Assembly: GCA_937880805.1 (NCBI GenBank)
Contig: CALGRR010000078.1
Span: 1 to 33,740, forward strand
Direction of reading: 5' to 3'
DNA length: 33,740 bases
DNA from: an uncultured Clostridia bacterium
GTDB lineage: Bacteria; Bacillota; Clostridia; Oscillospirales; Acutalibacteraceae
Position 1 is the stretch's first letter, and each line of letters starts with the position of its first letter. The notes under the pieces are model-generated. The model searched no databases, was not told the origin of the DNA, and saw only the letters and a program-made list of their open reading frames with translations. The position numbers and the translations under genes were made by a program. Shown here piece by piece: positions 21,411-29,877 of this stretch.

Positions 21411-22414
21411 ATAAATGGTATATAGAAAAAGGCGACCAGGGCGATGTTGTTTTAAGCACAAGAATCCGCCTTGCAAGAAACCTTGATGAATTCCCGTTCC
21501 CTTCAAGGCTTGATACAGCGGGCAAAAACAAGGTTAATTCCATTGTTAAAAGCACCCTTTTTGAAAATGACGGCAAGGATTTCAGCTATATTGAAATGAA
21601 GGATTTAACCCGTCTGCAGGCGGTTTCGCTTGCTGAACGCCATTTAATCAGCCCCGAATTTGCTTCAAAGAAAGACGGCAGTGCACTTATTCTTTCGGCT
21701 GATGAAAGCGTTAGCATTATGCTTTGCGAAGAGGATCATATCCGCTTGCAGGTTATGAAGGCGGGGCTTGCTCTTGAAGAAGCCTTTGACATTGCCGATA
21801 AGCTTGACAGCATTATTGACGGCAAGGTGAAATATGCCTTTGATGAAAGAATAGGCTATCTCACCCAGTGCCCCACAAATCTCGGCACGGCTATGAGGGC
21901 ATCGGTTATGCTTCACCTGCCCGCACTCACAAGATGTGGTCAGATTTCAAGGCTTGCAAACACCGTTTCAAAGCTCGGCTTAACAATAAGAGGAGCTTAC
22001 GGCGAGGGCTCACAGCCCAAGGGCGATATTTATCAGATAAGCAATCAGATAACTCTCGGCATAACCGAGGAAACCGCAATCGCAAATCTTAAATCAATCG
22101 TGCTTCAGCTTGTTGCACAGGAGAGGGCGGCGGCTGCCGAGATAATCAAAAATCCTGCCGAGGAAGATAAAATATTCAGAGCACTCGGCGTTCTGAAAAA
22201 TGCAAGGCTTCTGAGCACCGATGAATTTATGGAGCTTATTTCGGTTGTAAGGCTCGGTGCGGCAAGAGGACTTGTTGAAACGGATATTGAAAAACTTAAT
22301 AATCTTATAGTCAATATGCAGCCCGCAACAATCAGCGTTTCAAGCACAGAGGCAGACGGCCCTGCCGCAAGGGATGCATTGAGAGCTAAAACGGTCAGAG
22401 AAACACTTGGATAA
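21407..22414 (+). CDS. mcsB: Protein-arginine kinase McsB
   Basis: Phosphorylates arginine side chains, marking proteins (including CtsR) for ClpCP. The phosphagen-kinase fold is seen in STRIRLARNLDEFPFPSRL at about 16-34, a mid region with MLCEEDHIRLQVMKAG (conserved Glu-Asp-His) near 105-120, and CPTNLGTAMRASVMLHLPAL near 156-175, the nucleotide/arginine region. At 335 residues it is slightly short of the usual 350-360; the C-terminal part with RGAYGEGSQPKGDIYQISN is intact. Starts at ATGA overlapping the mcsA stop, AGGAGG upstream. Confidence 0.96.
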   Translation: MNKWYIEKGDQGDVVLSTRIRLARNLDEFPFPSRLDTAGKNKVNSIVKSTLFENDGKDFSYIEMKDLTRLQAVSLAERHLISPEFASKKDGSALILSADESVSIMLCEEDHIRLQVMKAGLALEEAFDIADKLDSIIDGKVKYAFDERIGYLTQCPTNLGTAMRASVMLHLPALTRCGQISRLANTVSKLGLTIRGAYGEGSQPKGDIYQISNQITLGITEETAIANLKSIVLQLVAQERAAAAEIIKNPAEEDKIFRALGVLKNARLLSTDEFMELISVVRLGAARGLVETDIEKLNNLIVNMQPATISVSSTEADGPAARDALRAKTVRETLG

Positions 22415-22437
22415 ATCTATAAAACGATTTTGGGGGA

Positions 22438-24882
22438 ATGAAGATGTATAGATTTACGGGATTTACACAGAAGGCGAATGAAGCACTCAACAGTGCGATT
22501 ACTGCCGCAGAAAACCTGGGTCACACCTATGTGGGCAGCGAGCATATTCTGCTCGGTCTGCTTGCGGAAAGCGGCGGAATGGCTTATACGGCGCTTTCGG
22601 CAAGAAAGGTTACCTACGGCGATGTTGAGTCGGTAATAAAAAGCGGTATCGGCATAGGCTCACCAACGGTGCTTTCGCCAAATGATTTTACGCCCAGAGC
22701 CAAAAACATTATTGATACCGCAATTCTGCAGGGCAGAAGTATGGGGCATTCATATATCGGCACGGAGCATATTCTTATGGGAATTATCCGTGAGGGCACG
22801 GGTGCCGCAACCGAGATTTTATCATCAATGGGTGTTCAGCCGCAGGATTTGCTTAACGATATAACAAATGCACTCGGAAGCAGCTCAAACGCTTCTAAAA
22901 ACAGTAAGGGCGAGAGCAAGGAAAAATCCGATACACCCACTCTTTCGCAATACGGCAGAGACCTCACTTTATATGCAAATCAGGGCAGAATAGACCCCGT
23001 TATCGGCAGGCAGAATGAGATTGAAAGGGTTATTCAGATTTTAAGCCGAAGAACCAAAAACAATCCCTGCCTTATCGGTGAGCCGGGTGTTGGCAAAACC
23101 GCAATCGCCGAGGGGCTTGCAATGAAAATTGCAACGGGAGAGGTGCCCGAGCTTCTTCGCAACAAAAGAATTTTTGCACTTGACCTTACGGGAATGGTTG
23201 CGGGCACAAAATACAGAGGCGATTTTGAAGAAAGAATCCGCAATGTTATCGAAGAGGTGCAGAAAGCGGGCGATGTTATTCTCTTTATTGATGAGGTGCA
23301 TACGCTTATCGGAACGGGCTCTGCAGAGGGTGCCGTTGATGCGGCAAATATTCTCAAGCCCTCGCTTGCAAGAGGTGAGCTTCAGGTAATCGGAGCAACA
23401 ACTCTCGAAGAATACCGCAAACACATTGAAAAGGATGCGGCTCTTGAAAGAAGATTTCAGCCCGTAACCGTAGGAGAGCCTACCGAAGAAGAAGCCATAG
23501 AAATTCTCAAAGGTCTGCGTGATAAATACGAGGCACACCACAAGGTGAAAATCAGCGACGGTGCAATTCTTGCTTCAGTCAAAATGTCGTCAAGATATAT
23601 AGGTGACAGATATTTGCCCGATAAGGCGATTGACCTTGTTGATGAGGCGGCATCGAGGGTAAGGCTTAAGGCGTTTACCGCACCGCCCGATATTAAAGCT
23701 CTTGAGGATAAGTTGAAATCACTTAACGAAGAAATGGAATCTGCTGTTAAATCACAGGATTTTGAGCAGGCGGCAAAAATCCGTGACGATAAGAATAAGG
23801 TTGCAAAAGAGCTTGAAGCCGAGCGTCAGAGCTGGAAAGAGAAAAACAACAGAATAACGGGCGAGGTTACCGAGCAGGAAATTGCCGCCATTGTTTCGCA
23901 GTGGACCGGTATCCCCGTTGTTCAGCTCACGCAGGAAGAAAGTCAAAGACTTCTTAATATGGAGGATGAGCTCCATAAGAGAATAGTCGGTCAGGATGAG
24001 GCAGTAAGTGCTGTTGCAAGAGCGATAAGACGAGGCAGGGCAGGGCTTAAAGACCCGAAAAGACCCACGGGCTCATTCATTTTCCTCGGCCCGACGGGTG
24101 TTGGTAAAACAGAGCTTTGCAAAACCCTTGCTGCATCAATGTTCGGCGATGAAAACGCAATGATAAGGCTTGATATGTCCGAATATATGGAAAAGCACAC
24201 GGTTTCAAGGCTGGTGGGCTCACCTCCCGGATATGTGGGCTATGAAGAGGGCGGACAGCTTACCGAAAAGGTTCGCCGCAGACCCTATTCCGTTGTTCTT
24301 TTTGACGAAATCGAAAAGGCACATCCCGATGTTTTCAATATGCTTCTGCAGATTCTCGAGGACGGCATTCTCACCGATTCGCAGGGCAGAAGAGTTGATT
24401 TCAAAAACTGCATTATAATTATGACCTCGAATGTGGGTGCAAAGCAGATAGCACAAAGCGGTGCGGCAACTCTCGGCTTTGCGGCAAGCAGCGAAGGTAT
24501 GAGCGATGCAAAAATCCGTGATGCGGTTATGGGTGAGCTTAAAAATGTTTTCCGCCCCGAATTTCTTAACCGAGTTGACGATATAATCGTTTTCCGTCAG
24601 CTCAACAAAGAAAATATCAATGAAATCGCACGCAGAATGCTTGCAGGTCTTTCAAAAAGAGTGAAGGAGCTCGAATTCGAGCTTGAATTTGATGAATCTG
24701 CGGTTGAAGAAATAGGCAATGCGGGCTTTGACCCGATTTACGGTGCAAGACCTCTCCGCAGAGCAATTCAGCAGAAAATCGAAGATAAGCTTTCTGAAGA
24801 AATGCTTGAAGGCAAGCTCGGTGCGGGCGGTAAATATATCTGCACATTCGCAGACGGCAAATTTGAATTCAATAAAAATTAA
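22438..24882 (+). CDS. clpC: ClpC AAA+ unfoldase
   Basis: Hexameric ATP-dependent unfoldase that feeds ClpP, recruits McsB-marked clients and controls protein quality. The 814 residues comprise an N-terminal repeat domain (1-150), first AAA+ domain (GEPGVGKT near 214, ILFIDEVHT near 282), a middle UVR coiled-coil (SQDFEQAAKIRDDKNKVAKEL near 440-460) that identifies ClpC rather than ClpA/ClpB, and second AAA+ domain (GPTGVGKT near 551, VVLFDEIEKAH near 620). It ends the operon, 23 bases after mcsB, and is followed by a terminator. SD GGGGGA is close to the ATG. Confidence 0.97.
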   Translation: MKMYRFTGFTQKANEALNSAITAAENLGHTYVGSEHILLGLLAESGGMAYTALSARKVTYGDVESVIKSGIGIGSPTVLSPNDFTPRAKNIIDTAILQGRSMGHSYIGTEHILMGIIREGTGAATEILSSMGVQPQDLLNDITNALGSSSNASKNSKGESKEKSDTPTLSQYGRDLTLYANQGRIDPVIGRQNEIERVIQILSRRTKNNPCLIGEPGVGKTAIAEGLAMKIATGEVPELLRNKRIFALDLTGMVAGTKYRGDFEERIRNVIEEVQKAGDVILFIDEVHTLIGTGSAEGAVDAANILKPSLARGELQVIGATTLEEYRKHIEKDAALERRFQPVTVGEPTEEEAIEILKGLRDKYEAHHKVKISDGAILASVKMSSRYIGDRYLPDKAIDLVDEAASRVRLKAFTAPPDIKALEDKLKSLNEEMESAVKSQDFEQAAKIRDDKNKVAKELEAERQSWKEKNNRITGEVTEQEIAAIVSQWTGIPVVQLTQEESQRLLNMEDELHKRIVGQDEAVSAVARAIRRGRAGLKDPKRPTGSFIFLGPTGVGKTELCKTLAASMFGDENAMIRLDMSEYMEKHTVSRLVGSPPGYVGYEEGGQLTEKVRRRPYSVVLFDEIEKAHPDVFNMLLQILEDGILTDSQGRRVDFKNCIIIMTSNVGAKQIAQSGAATLGFAASSEGMSDAKIRDAVMGELKNVFRPEFLNRVDDIIVFRQLNKENINEIARRMLAGLSKRVKELEFELEFDESAVEEIGNAGFDPIYGARPLRRAIQQKIEDKLSEEMLEGKLGAGGKYICTFADGKFEFNKN

Positions 24883-24886
24883 CGGT

Positions 24887-24918
24887 AAAACCCGAAGTCT
24901 GAAAAGATTTCGGGTTTT
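24887..24918 (+). terminator. Terminator of the clpC operon
   Basis: AAAACCCGAA (24887-24896) pairs with TTCGGGTTTT (24909-24918) around GTCTGAAAAGAT, followed by GTTGTTG. It sits 4 bases after the clpC stop. Confidence 0.8.
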
Positions 24919-24922
24919 GTTG

Positions 24923-24951
24923 TTGATTTGTTCATAAGTGTATGCTATAAT
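24923..24951 (+). promoter_or_regulatory. Promoter of the lipoprotein-MBOAT-DHHW operon
   Basis: TTGATT (24923-24928), 17 bases, TATAAT (24946-24951). The leader begins near 24958 and opens with the hairpin CGGGA-AAAATAA-TCCCG (24961-24977), which could protect the mRNA end. Confidence 0.75.
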
Positions 24952-25006
24952 CACAAGGCACGGGAAAAATAATCCCGAAAAACACATATTTATAAGGAGA
25001 AAAAAT

Positions 25007-25579
25007 ATGAAAAAAATCATCGCTATTGTTCTTTCAGTTCTTGCAGTTGCTGCAATCTTCGGCTTTGCTGCCTGCAATAAGGAAGGCAACAACGACACAC
25101 CCGCAGTTACAATCACAGATTCAACAGAGCTTCTCACCAAGGTCTGGGCTTCATATGCTGAAGAAGAGAAGTTTGCAGCTATCGGCGGCGATATGAGTGC
25201 ACCTGTTGACAATGCACCCGGCAAATACAATATTGCTGATGAAAACTTCACATTCCAGCTTGTATTCCCCGCAGATGCAGTTGCTCAGATTGACGATGCT
25301 GCTTCACTTATCCATATGATGAATGCAAACACCTTCACAGCAGGTGCTTACCGCACAGTTGAGGGAACAGATATTGCTGCTCTTACAGAGAGCATCAAGG
25401 CAACAGTTCAGGGCAACCAGTGGATGTGCGGCTTCCCCGAGAAGCTTGTTATCTTCAACCTTGAAGGTTATGTTGTTTCAGCTTTTGGTGCAGCAGATCT
25501 CATTGATAACTTCGCTGCAAAGCTCACAGCAGCTTATCCCACAGCAACTCTTGCTGTTTCAGAAGCACTTAACGCATAA
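25007..25579 (+). CDS. Lipoprotein, function unknown
   Basis: A 190-residue predicted lipoprotein. The signal MKKIIAIVLSVLAVAAIFGFAAC ends in a lipobox FAAC with the lipid-carrying Cys at residue 23. I start at the ATG at 25007, 7 bases after AAGGAG, rather than an in-frame ATG 69 bases upstream without a site. The exported part is alpha/beta and rich in Ala, with no catalytic motif recognised. Being first in a unit with an MBOAT acyltransferase and a DHHW protein, it may assist surface polymer modification, which is inference from place only. Confidence 0.78.
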   Translation: MKKIIAIVLSVLAVAAIFGFAACNKEGNNDTPAVTITDSTELLTKVWASYAEEEKFAAIGGDMSAPVDNAPGKYNIADENFTFQLVFPADAVAQIDDAASLIHMMNANTFTAGAYRTVEGTDIAALTESIKATVQGNQWMCGFPEKLVIFNLEGYVVSAFGAADLIDNFAAKLTAAYPTATLAVSEALNA

Positions 25580-25618
25580 TCAGCGTTAAAAAACAAAAAA
25601 TTTGCACAGGGTGAAAAT

Positions 25619-27016
25619 ATGCTTTTTTCAAGTATTTCTTTTTTATACTGCTTTTTGCCCGCTGTGCTGATATTGTATTACATCGCCCCGGGTATATTGA
25701 AGAATACGGTTTTGCTTGCGGCAAGCCTGCTTTTCTATGCCTGGGGTGAACCCGTATATGTTGTTCTTATGGTTGTTTCCATAGCAATCAGCTATGTTTT
25801 CGGCTTGCTGCTTGAACGCTTTAACGGCAAAAAGGCGGCAAAGCCCCTGCTGTTTGCGGCGGTAGCAATCAATCTCGGATTTCTTGCCTATTTCAAATAT
25901 GCCGATTTCTTTATTGAAAATTTCAATGCGGCAACGGGTCTTTCCGTTAAACTTCTCAATATTGCCTTGCCAATCGGTATAAGCTTTTACACCTTCCAGC
26001 TTGTAAGCTATATTATTGATGTTTACAGAGGAGATGTGCCCGCACAGAAAAATCCGATTAATCTTGCAGCATATATATCAATGTTTCCGCAGCTTATTGC
26101 GGGTCCGATAGTCCGTTATTCCGATATTGAAAAGCAATTAAAGAACAGAAAAATTGATTTTGAAAAAATTGCTCAGGGTATAACGAGATTTGCAATCGGT
26201 CTTGCAAAAAAGGTGCTTCTTGCAAATCAGCTCGGCGAATTCTGCGATATTTTCCGTTCATCGCAGGAAAAATCCGTTTTATTCTATTGGGTTTATGCGT
26301 TTGCTTATGCAATGCATATTTATTTTGATTTCTCGGGCTACAGCGATATGGCAATCGGTCTGGGCAAAATGCTCGGCTTTGATTTTTGCGAAAACTTCAA
26401 TTATCCGTTCATTTCAAAAAGCGTTTCCGAATTCTGGCGACGCTGGCATATGTCGCTGGGCACCTGGTTCAGAGATTATGTTTATATTCCCCTCGGCGGC
26501 AACAGAGTTTCAAAGCCGAGATGGATGTTCAACGTTCTTGTTGTGTGGATGCTCACGGGCTTCTGGCACGGTGCAAACTGGAATTTCATAATCTGGGGAC
26601 TCTATTTTGCAGTGTTCCTTGTGCTTGAAAAATTTGCACAGCCCATTCTTAAAAAGCTCGGAAGATTCAATCATATTCTCGTAACATTCATAATACTGAT
26701 AAGCTTTATAATCTTCAATGCGGTTGATTTATCGCAGGCGGTAACGGATATAGGCGGTCTTTTCGGTGCAGGCGGCATACCTGCCGTTTCCGAAGAAACG
26801 CTGTATTATGTGAAGAGCTATGCGGTATTACTCGTTCTCGGCGTTATCGGCAGCACACCTGCGGTCAAAACGCTTGTGCTCAGGATTAATAAAAGCAAAA
26901 CGGGTGAAAGAATCATCAGCATTTTACGCCCCTTTGCCGTTATGGCACTCTTGCTTCTTGTGACCGCATATCTTGCCGACGGCTCGTTCAATCCGTTCCT
27001 TTATTTCAGATTTTGA
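25619..27016 (+). CDS. MBOAT-family O-acyltransferase (AlgI/DltB-like)
   Basis: A polytopic inner-membrane acyltransferase of 465 residues with about 11-12 helices. The signature SEFWRRWHMSLGTWFRDYVYIPLGGNR has His277, and the active-site His317 lies in TGFWHGANWNFIIWG. Such proteins move an acyl group (usually acetyl) through the membrane onto an extracytoplasmic sugar polymer. The gene beside it (27027) is the DHHW partner, which together make an AlgI-AlgJ-type pair. The acceptor polymer is not identified. Its start follows AGGGTG. Confidence 0.93.
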   Translation: MLFSSISFLYCFLPAVLILYYIAPGILKNTVLLAASLLFYAWGEPVYVVLMVVSIAISYVFGLLLERFNGKKAAKPLLFAAVAINLGFLAYFKYADFFIENFNAATGLSVKLLNIALPIGISFYTFQLVSYIIDVYRGDVPAQKNPINLAAYISMFPQLIAGPIVRYSDIEKQLKNRKIDFEKIAQGITRFAIGLAKKVLLANQLGEFCDIFRSSQEKSVLFYWVYAFAYAMHIYFDFSGYSDMAIGLGKMLGFDFCENFNYPFISKSVSEFWRRWHMSLGTWFRDYVYIPLGGNRVSKPRWMFNVLVVWMLTGFWHGANWNFIIWGLYFAVFLVLEKFAQPILKKLGRFNHILVTFIILISFIIFNAVDLSQAVTDIGGLFGAGGIPAVSEETLYYVKSYAVLLVLGVIGSTPAVKTLVLRINKSKTGERIISILRPFAVMALLLLVTAYLADGSFNPFLYFRF

Positions 27017-27026
27017 GGTGATTTTT

Positions 27027-28121
27027 ATGAAAATTAAAAATTTCATAGTTATTGCCGTAACCTCGGTTTTTATGCTCCTTGTTTCGGGATTTCTGCTTTT
27101 CGGAAGTGCAGAGGAGTTTTCTCTCAGTGAAAGGCGGGAGCTTGCACAGATGCCCGAATTCTCTTTCAGCAGCTTCAAATCGGGCAAGTTTATGAAGGAT
27201 TTTGATAAATTCACCGCCGACCAGCTTCCCTTGCGTGACAGCTTCAGAACTTTGAAGGCTTATGCCGCAAAGTATCTTTTCGGTCAGGGCGATAATAACG
27301 GCATCTATATTTATAACGGCTATGCGGCAAAAATGGAAGCACCCGAAAATGCAGAGAGTGCCGAGAATGCTGCAAAGAAAATAAAAGAGCTTTATGACAG
27401 ATACCTCTCTTCATCAGACGGCAAAATCATTTTCTCGGTTATTCCCGATAAAAACTGCTATCTTGCCGAAAAATCGGGGCATCTTACCGTTGACCCGCAG
27501 TTTTTTGCAGATAAGATTTCTTCCGCAAATCCCGAAATTGACTATGTTGATATTTCCGACCTTCTTGATGAAACCGATTTTTATTTCACCGATACCCATT
27601 GGCGTCAGGAAAAAATCTATGATGTTGCAAAAAGGCTTGCGGAAAATCTCGGCATAACCCTTACTGCCGGATACGAAGAAAAAACGCTTGATGTTCCGTT
27701 TTACGGAGTTTACAGCGGACAGTCGGCTTTGCCGCTTGATGCGGAAGAGATAAAATATCTCACTAACGAAGCGCTTGAAAGCTGCAGGGTTTTTGATTGG
27801 CAGAATAACAAGGAAACTTCTGTTTACGATATGGAAAAAGCAAACGGAAAAGACCCGTATGAAATGTTCCTTTCGGGTCCGCTTTCGCTTGTAACGCTTG
27901 AAAATCCGAATGCATCAACAGATAAGGAGCTTGTTATTTTTCGCGATTCCTTCGGCAGCAGCATCGCACCGTTTTTTGCGGAAGGGTATTCAAAAATAAC
28001 CCTTGTTGATACCCGTTATATTCAGCCGCAGATTCTTGATAAATGGGTTGATTTCAGCTCGTGCGACGTGCTGTTTATCTACAGCACCCTCGTTCTCAAT
28101 AACAGCAATACTTTGAAATAA
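27027..28121 (+). CDS. DHHW/AlgJ-like O-acetylation partner protein
   Basis: A 364-residue protein anchored by an N-terminal helix (IVIAVTSVFMLLVSGFLLF), with an outside SGNH-like domain. D189-T-H191-W192 in YFTDTHWRQEKIYDVAK and S308 in FRDSFGSSIAPFF are the Asp-His/Ser elements of the DHHW/AlgX-AlgJ family, and the opening block LPLRDSFRTLKAYAAKYLFGQGDNNGIYIYNGY is also typical. It likely completes O-acetyl transfer from the MBOAT protein. Start chosen at the ATG at 27027, where GAGGTG lies upstream; an earlier in-frame start would overlap the MBOAT gene. Confidence 0.9.
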   Translation: MKIKNFIVIAVTSVFMLLVSGFLLFGSAEEFSLSERRELAQMPEFSFSSFKSGKFMKDFDKFTADQLPLRDSFRTLKAYAAKYLFGQGDNNGIYIYNGYAAKMEAPENAESAENAAKKIKELYDRYLSSSDGKIIFSVIPDKNCYLAEKSGHLTVDPQFFADKISSANPEIDYVDISDLLDETDFYFTDTHWRQEKIYDVAKRLAENLGITLTAGYEEKTLDVPFYGVYSGQSALPLDAEEIKYLTNEALESCRVFDWQNNKETSVYDMEKANGKDPYEMFLSGPLSLVTLENPNASTDKELVIFRDSFGSSIAPFFAEGYSKITLVDTRYIQPQILDKWVDFSSCDVLFIYSTLVLNNSNTLK

Positions 28122-28126
28122 ACCGC

Positions 28127-28156
28127 ACCTGCACTTTCAAAAAGTGCAGGTTTTTT
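28127..28156 (+). terminator. Terminator after the DHHW gene
   Basis: An 11-bp stem ACCTGCACTTT (28127-28137) with AAAGTGCAGGT (28141-28151), 3-base loop CAA, and T6 (28151-28156). A textbook intrinsic terminator. Confidence 0.9.
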
Positions 28157-28167
28157 ATTTATATCTC

Positions 28168-28196
28168 TTTACAAAATCCAACTAAAAGGTTATTCT
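28168..28196 (+). promoter_or_regulatory. Promoter of the chromate-type transporter pair
   Basis: TTTACA (28168-28173), 17 bases, TATTCT (28191-28196). An inverted repeat TTCTTATT (28193-28200) and AATAAGAA (28210-28217) overlaps the -10 box and start, which fits a repressor site. Confidence 0.5.
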
Positions 28197-28229
28197 TATT
28201 AATATATCAAATAAGAAAGGGGAGATAAT

Positions 28230-28820
28230 GTGCAGAGCGAAAACAAAGAAATGTCAAAGGGCAAAAAGCTGCTGAAGCTTTTTCTGACAACGCTTTATAT
28301 AAGTGCGTTTACATTCGGCGGCGGGTTCGTTATTATAACATTTATGAAGCGTAAGTTTGTTGATGAGCTTCATTGGATTGACGAAAATGAAATGCTCGAC
28401 CTTACGGCTATGGCTCAGTCGTCACCGGGTGCAATAGCTGTTAACGCCGCAATTCTTGTCGGCTGGCGTGTGGGCGGATTTTTGGGAATGCTCGCCGCTG
28501 TTATCGGCACCGTTATTCCTCCCATTGCGATAATCAGCATTATCTCGCTCATTTATTCCGCATTTGCTTCAAATGTTTATGTTGCACTTGTGCTTAAAGG
28601 TATGCAGGCAGGCGTTGCGGCGGTTATCCTTGATGTTGTGTGCAGCCTCGGAAGCAAGGTTATAAAGCAGAAAAGCGTTATTCAGATTGCAGTTATGGTT
28701 TTAGCTTTTATTGCAACCTTTGTTTTTGATATAAATGTAATATATATTATTCTTGCCGCTGCGGTTATCGGCGTTGTTACCGAGCTGATAAAAAAGAAGA
28801 AAGGCGGGGATAATAAATGA
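28230..28820 (+). CDS. Chromate-transporter-type half protein (CHR), first copy
   Basis: A 196-residue membrane protein with about six helices, matching a short-chain CHR protein. The block SAFTFGGGFVIITFMKRKFVDELHWIDENEMLDLTAMAQSSPGAIAVN resembles the first half of ChrA, and SSPGAIAVN matches the conserved PGP-type motif region. The GTG start at 28230 is supported by GGGGAG 5 bases upstream; an ATG at 28251 is the alternative. It overlaps the second copy by 4 bases. Short CHR proteins pair to form one carrier; the substrate in anaerobes need not be chromate. Confidence 0.88.
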   Translation: MQSENKEMSKGKKLLKLFLTTLYISAFTFGGGFVIITFMKRKFVDELHWIDENEMLDLTAMAQSSPGAIAVNAAILVGWRVGGFLGMLAAVIGTVIPPIAIISIISLIYSAFASNVYVALVLKGMQAGVAAVILDVVCSLGSKVIKQKSVIQIAVMVLAFIATFVFDINVIYIILAAAVIGVVTELIKKKKGGDNK

Positions 28821-29383
28821 TTTTTCTTCAGCTTTTCTTAAGCTTTTTGCAGATTGGATTATTCAGCATCGGCGGAGGCTATGCCGCAATGCCGCTTATT
28901 CAGAATGAGGCGGTTACAAAAAACGGCTGGCTTACCCTTTCGGAATTCACCGACCTCATCACCATTGCCGAAATGACCCCCGGCCCGATTGCGGTTAATG
29001 CCGCAACCTTTGTGGGAACAAGGGTAGCAGGCTTTGCGGGTGCTCTTGTTGCAACGGTGGGATGTATTTTTCCTTCGCTGATAATCGTTTCGCTTCTTGC
29101 TTTTATCTATTACCGTTTCAAAAATTTGTCCGTGCTTCAGAGCGTGCTTTCAAGCCTTCGGCCTGCCGTTGTTGCTCTTATTGCCGGTGCGGGGCTTTCA
29201 ATTCTCGGTATGGTTGTTTTTGGCGGAGAGGAAATTGCCCTCGCAAATATCGATTGGATAGGTGTTGTTCTTTTTGCACTTGCATTCTTTGTGCTTCGCA
29301 AATTCAAATGCAGCCCCATTCCCGTTATGCTCGCCTGCGGTGTTATCGGGCTTGCAGCGGAGCTGATTGTTAAAGGTTTGTAA
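28817..29383 (+). CDS. Chromate-transporter-type half protein (CHR), second copy
   Basis: A 188-residue membrane protein, related to the first copy in sequence pattern (LFSIGGGYAAMPLIQNE...EMTPGPIAVNAATFVGTR). The conserved MTPGPIAVN motif is intact, where the first copy has SSPGAIAVN, so the two halves are diverged and likely form a heterodimer of opposite topology. It starts at the ATG overlapping the previous stop by 4 bases. The pair has a terminator just after, at 29396. Confidence 0.9.
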   Translation: MIFLQLFLSFLQIGLFSIGGGYAAMPLIQNEAVTKNGWLTLSEFTDLITIAEMTPGPIAVNAATFVGTRVAGFAGALVATVGCIFPSLIIVSLLAFIYYRFKNLSVLQSVLSSLRPAVVALIAGAGLSILGMVVFGGEEIALANIDWIGVVLFALAFFVLRKFKCSPIPVMLACGVIGLAAELIVKGL

Positions 29384-29395
29384 TTTATTTATCTT

Positions 29396-29433
29396 CACCC
29401 TTTGCTGTGTCAAGCGGCAGAGGGTGCTTTTTT
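29396..29433 (+). terminator. Terminator of the chromate-type pair
   Basis: CACCCT (29396-29401) pairs with AGGGTG (29421-29426), extended inward by a T-G wobble and TGC/GCA, followed by TTTTTT in GCTTTTTTA. Confidence 0.8.
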
Positions 29434-29705
29434 ATGCCTGAATTATTAAGATTCTTAAGATTTGTTTTTTTGCTTTATCGCAATTCTGCGACAATTTATG
29501 CATTCTTATTCAAAAAGCGTAAATCAAAACGAACAAAAACGAACGAATAATGTATATGTGCGAATGAAAATGAATAATTAACCGATTTTAAGAACTTTTT
29601 AATAATTATTTGGTCAAAATATGAAAACTTTTTTAACAAAATGTTGCGAAAATGACCGCTAAAACGAACGAAAACGAACAAAACCCACATCGGATTGCGT
29701 TGAAA

Positions 29706-29722
29706 CCCTTGATTATCAAGGG
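29706..29722. promoter_or_regulatory. 17-bp palindromic operator candidate
   Basis: CCCTTGAT and ATCAAGGG flank a central T, with perfect arms of eight bases. It lies about 67 bases upstream of the Tad promoter -35 box. Such symmetry is typical of a dimeric regulator site. Confidence 0.55.
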
Positions 29723-29788
29723 AAAACCACTACTAATAGGTGTTTGTGCACTTTAACTAAAAGTATTTTTAAGTGTGGAAAACTACTA

Positions 29789-29817
29789 TTGACTTTGACG
29801 AAAACGGGTGCTAATAT
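29789..29817 (+). promoter_or_regulatory. Promoter of the Tad/Flp pilus locus
   Basis: TTGACT (29789-29794), 17 bases, TAATAT (29812-29817). The start is near 29824, giving a leader of about 54 bases to the prepilin peptidase ATG. Confidence 0.75.
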
Positions 29818-29877
29818 GAAGTCGAGGAAAGGAAAACAACCTCAAAAAACAAACCAAAAAATCGGAGGCGACAGCCA

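Larger units (their letters stand above)
29384..29877. other. Intergenic region before the Tad locus
   Basis: This 494-base stretch has no credible gene. It holds a terminator (29396-29433), a tandem repeat TTAAGATTC/TTAAGATTT at 29446-29463, two pairs of AAAACGAAC spaced 10 bases (29526/29536 and 29661/29671), a 17-bp palindrome CCCTTGAT-T-ATCAAGGG at 29706-29722, and a strong promoter. I looked for a GEMM c-di-GMP riboswitch and did not find its conserved core. Confidence 0.6.

Noticed and set aside
29526..29679. AAAACGAAC repeats as a CRISPR array
   Set aside because: Only four 9-bp units in two pairs, with no spacer-repeat periodicity and no cas genes.
29384..29877. c-di-GMP (GEMM) riboswitch before the Tad genes
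   Set aside because: The conserved GEMM core and tetraloop receptor were not found; only protein-type sites are seen.
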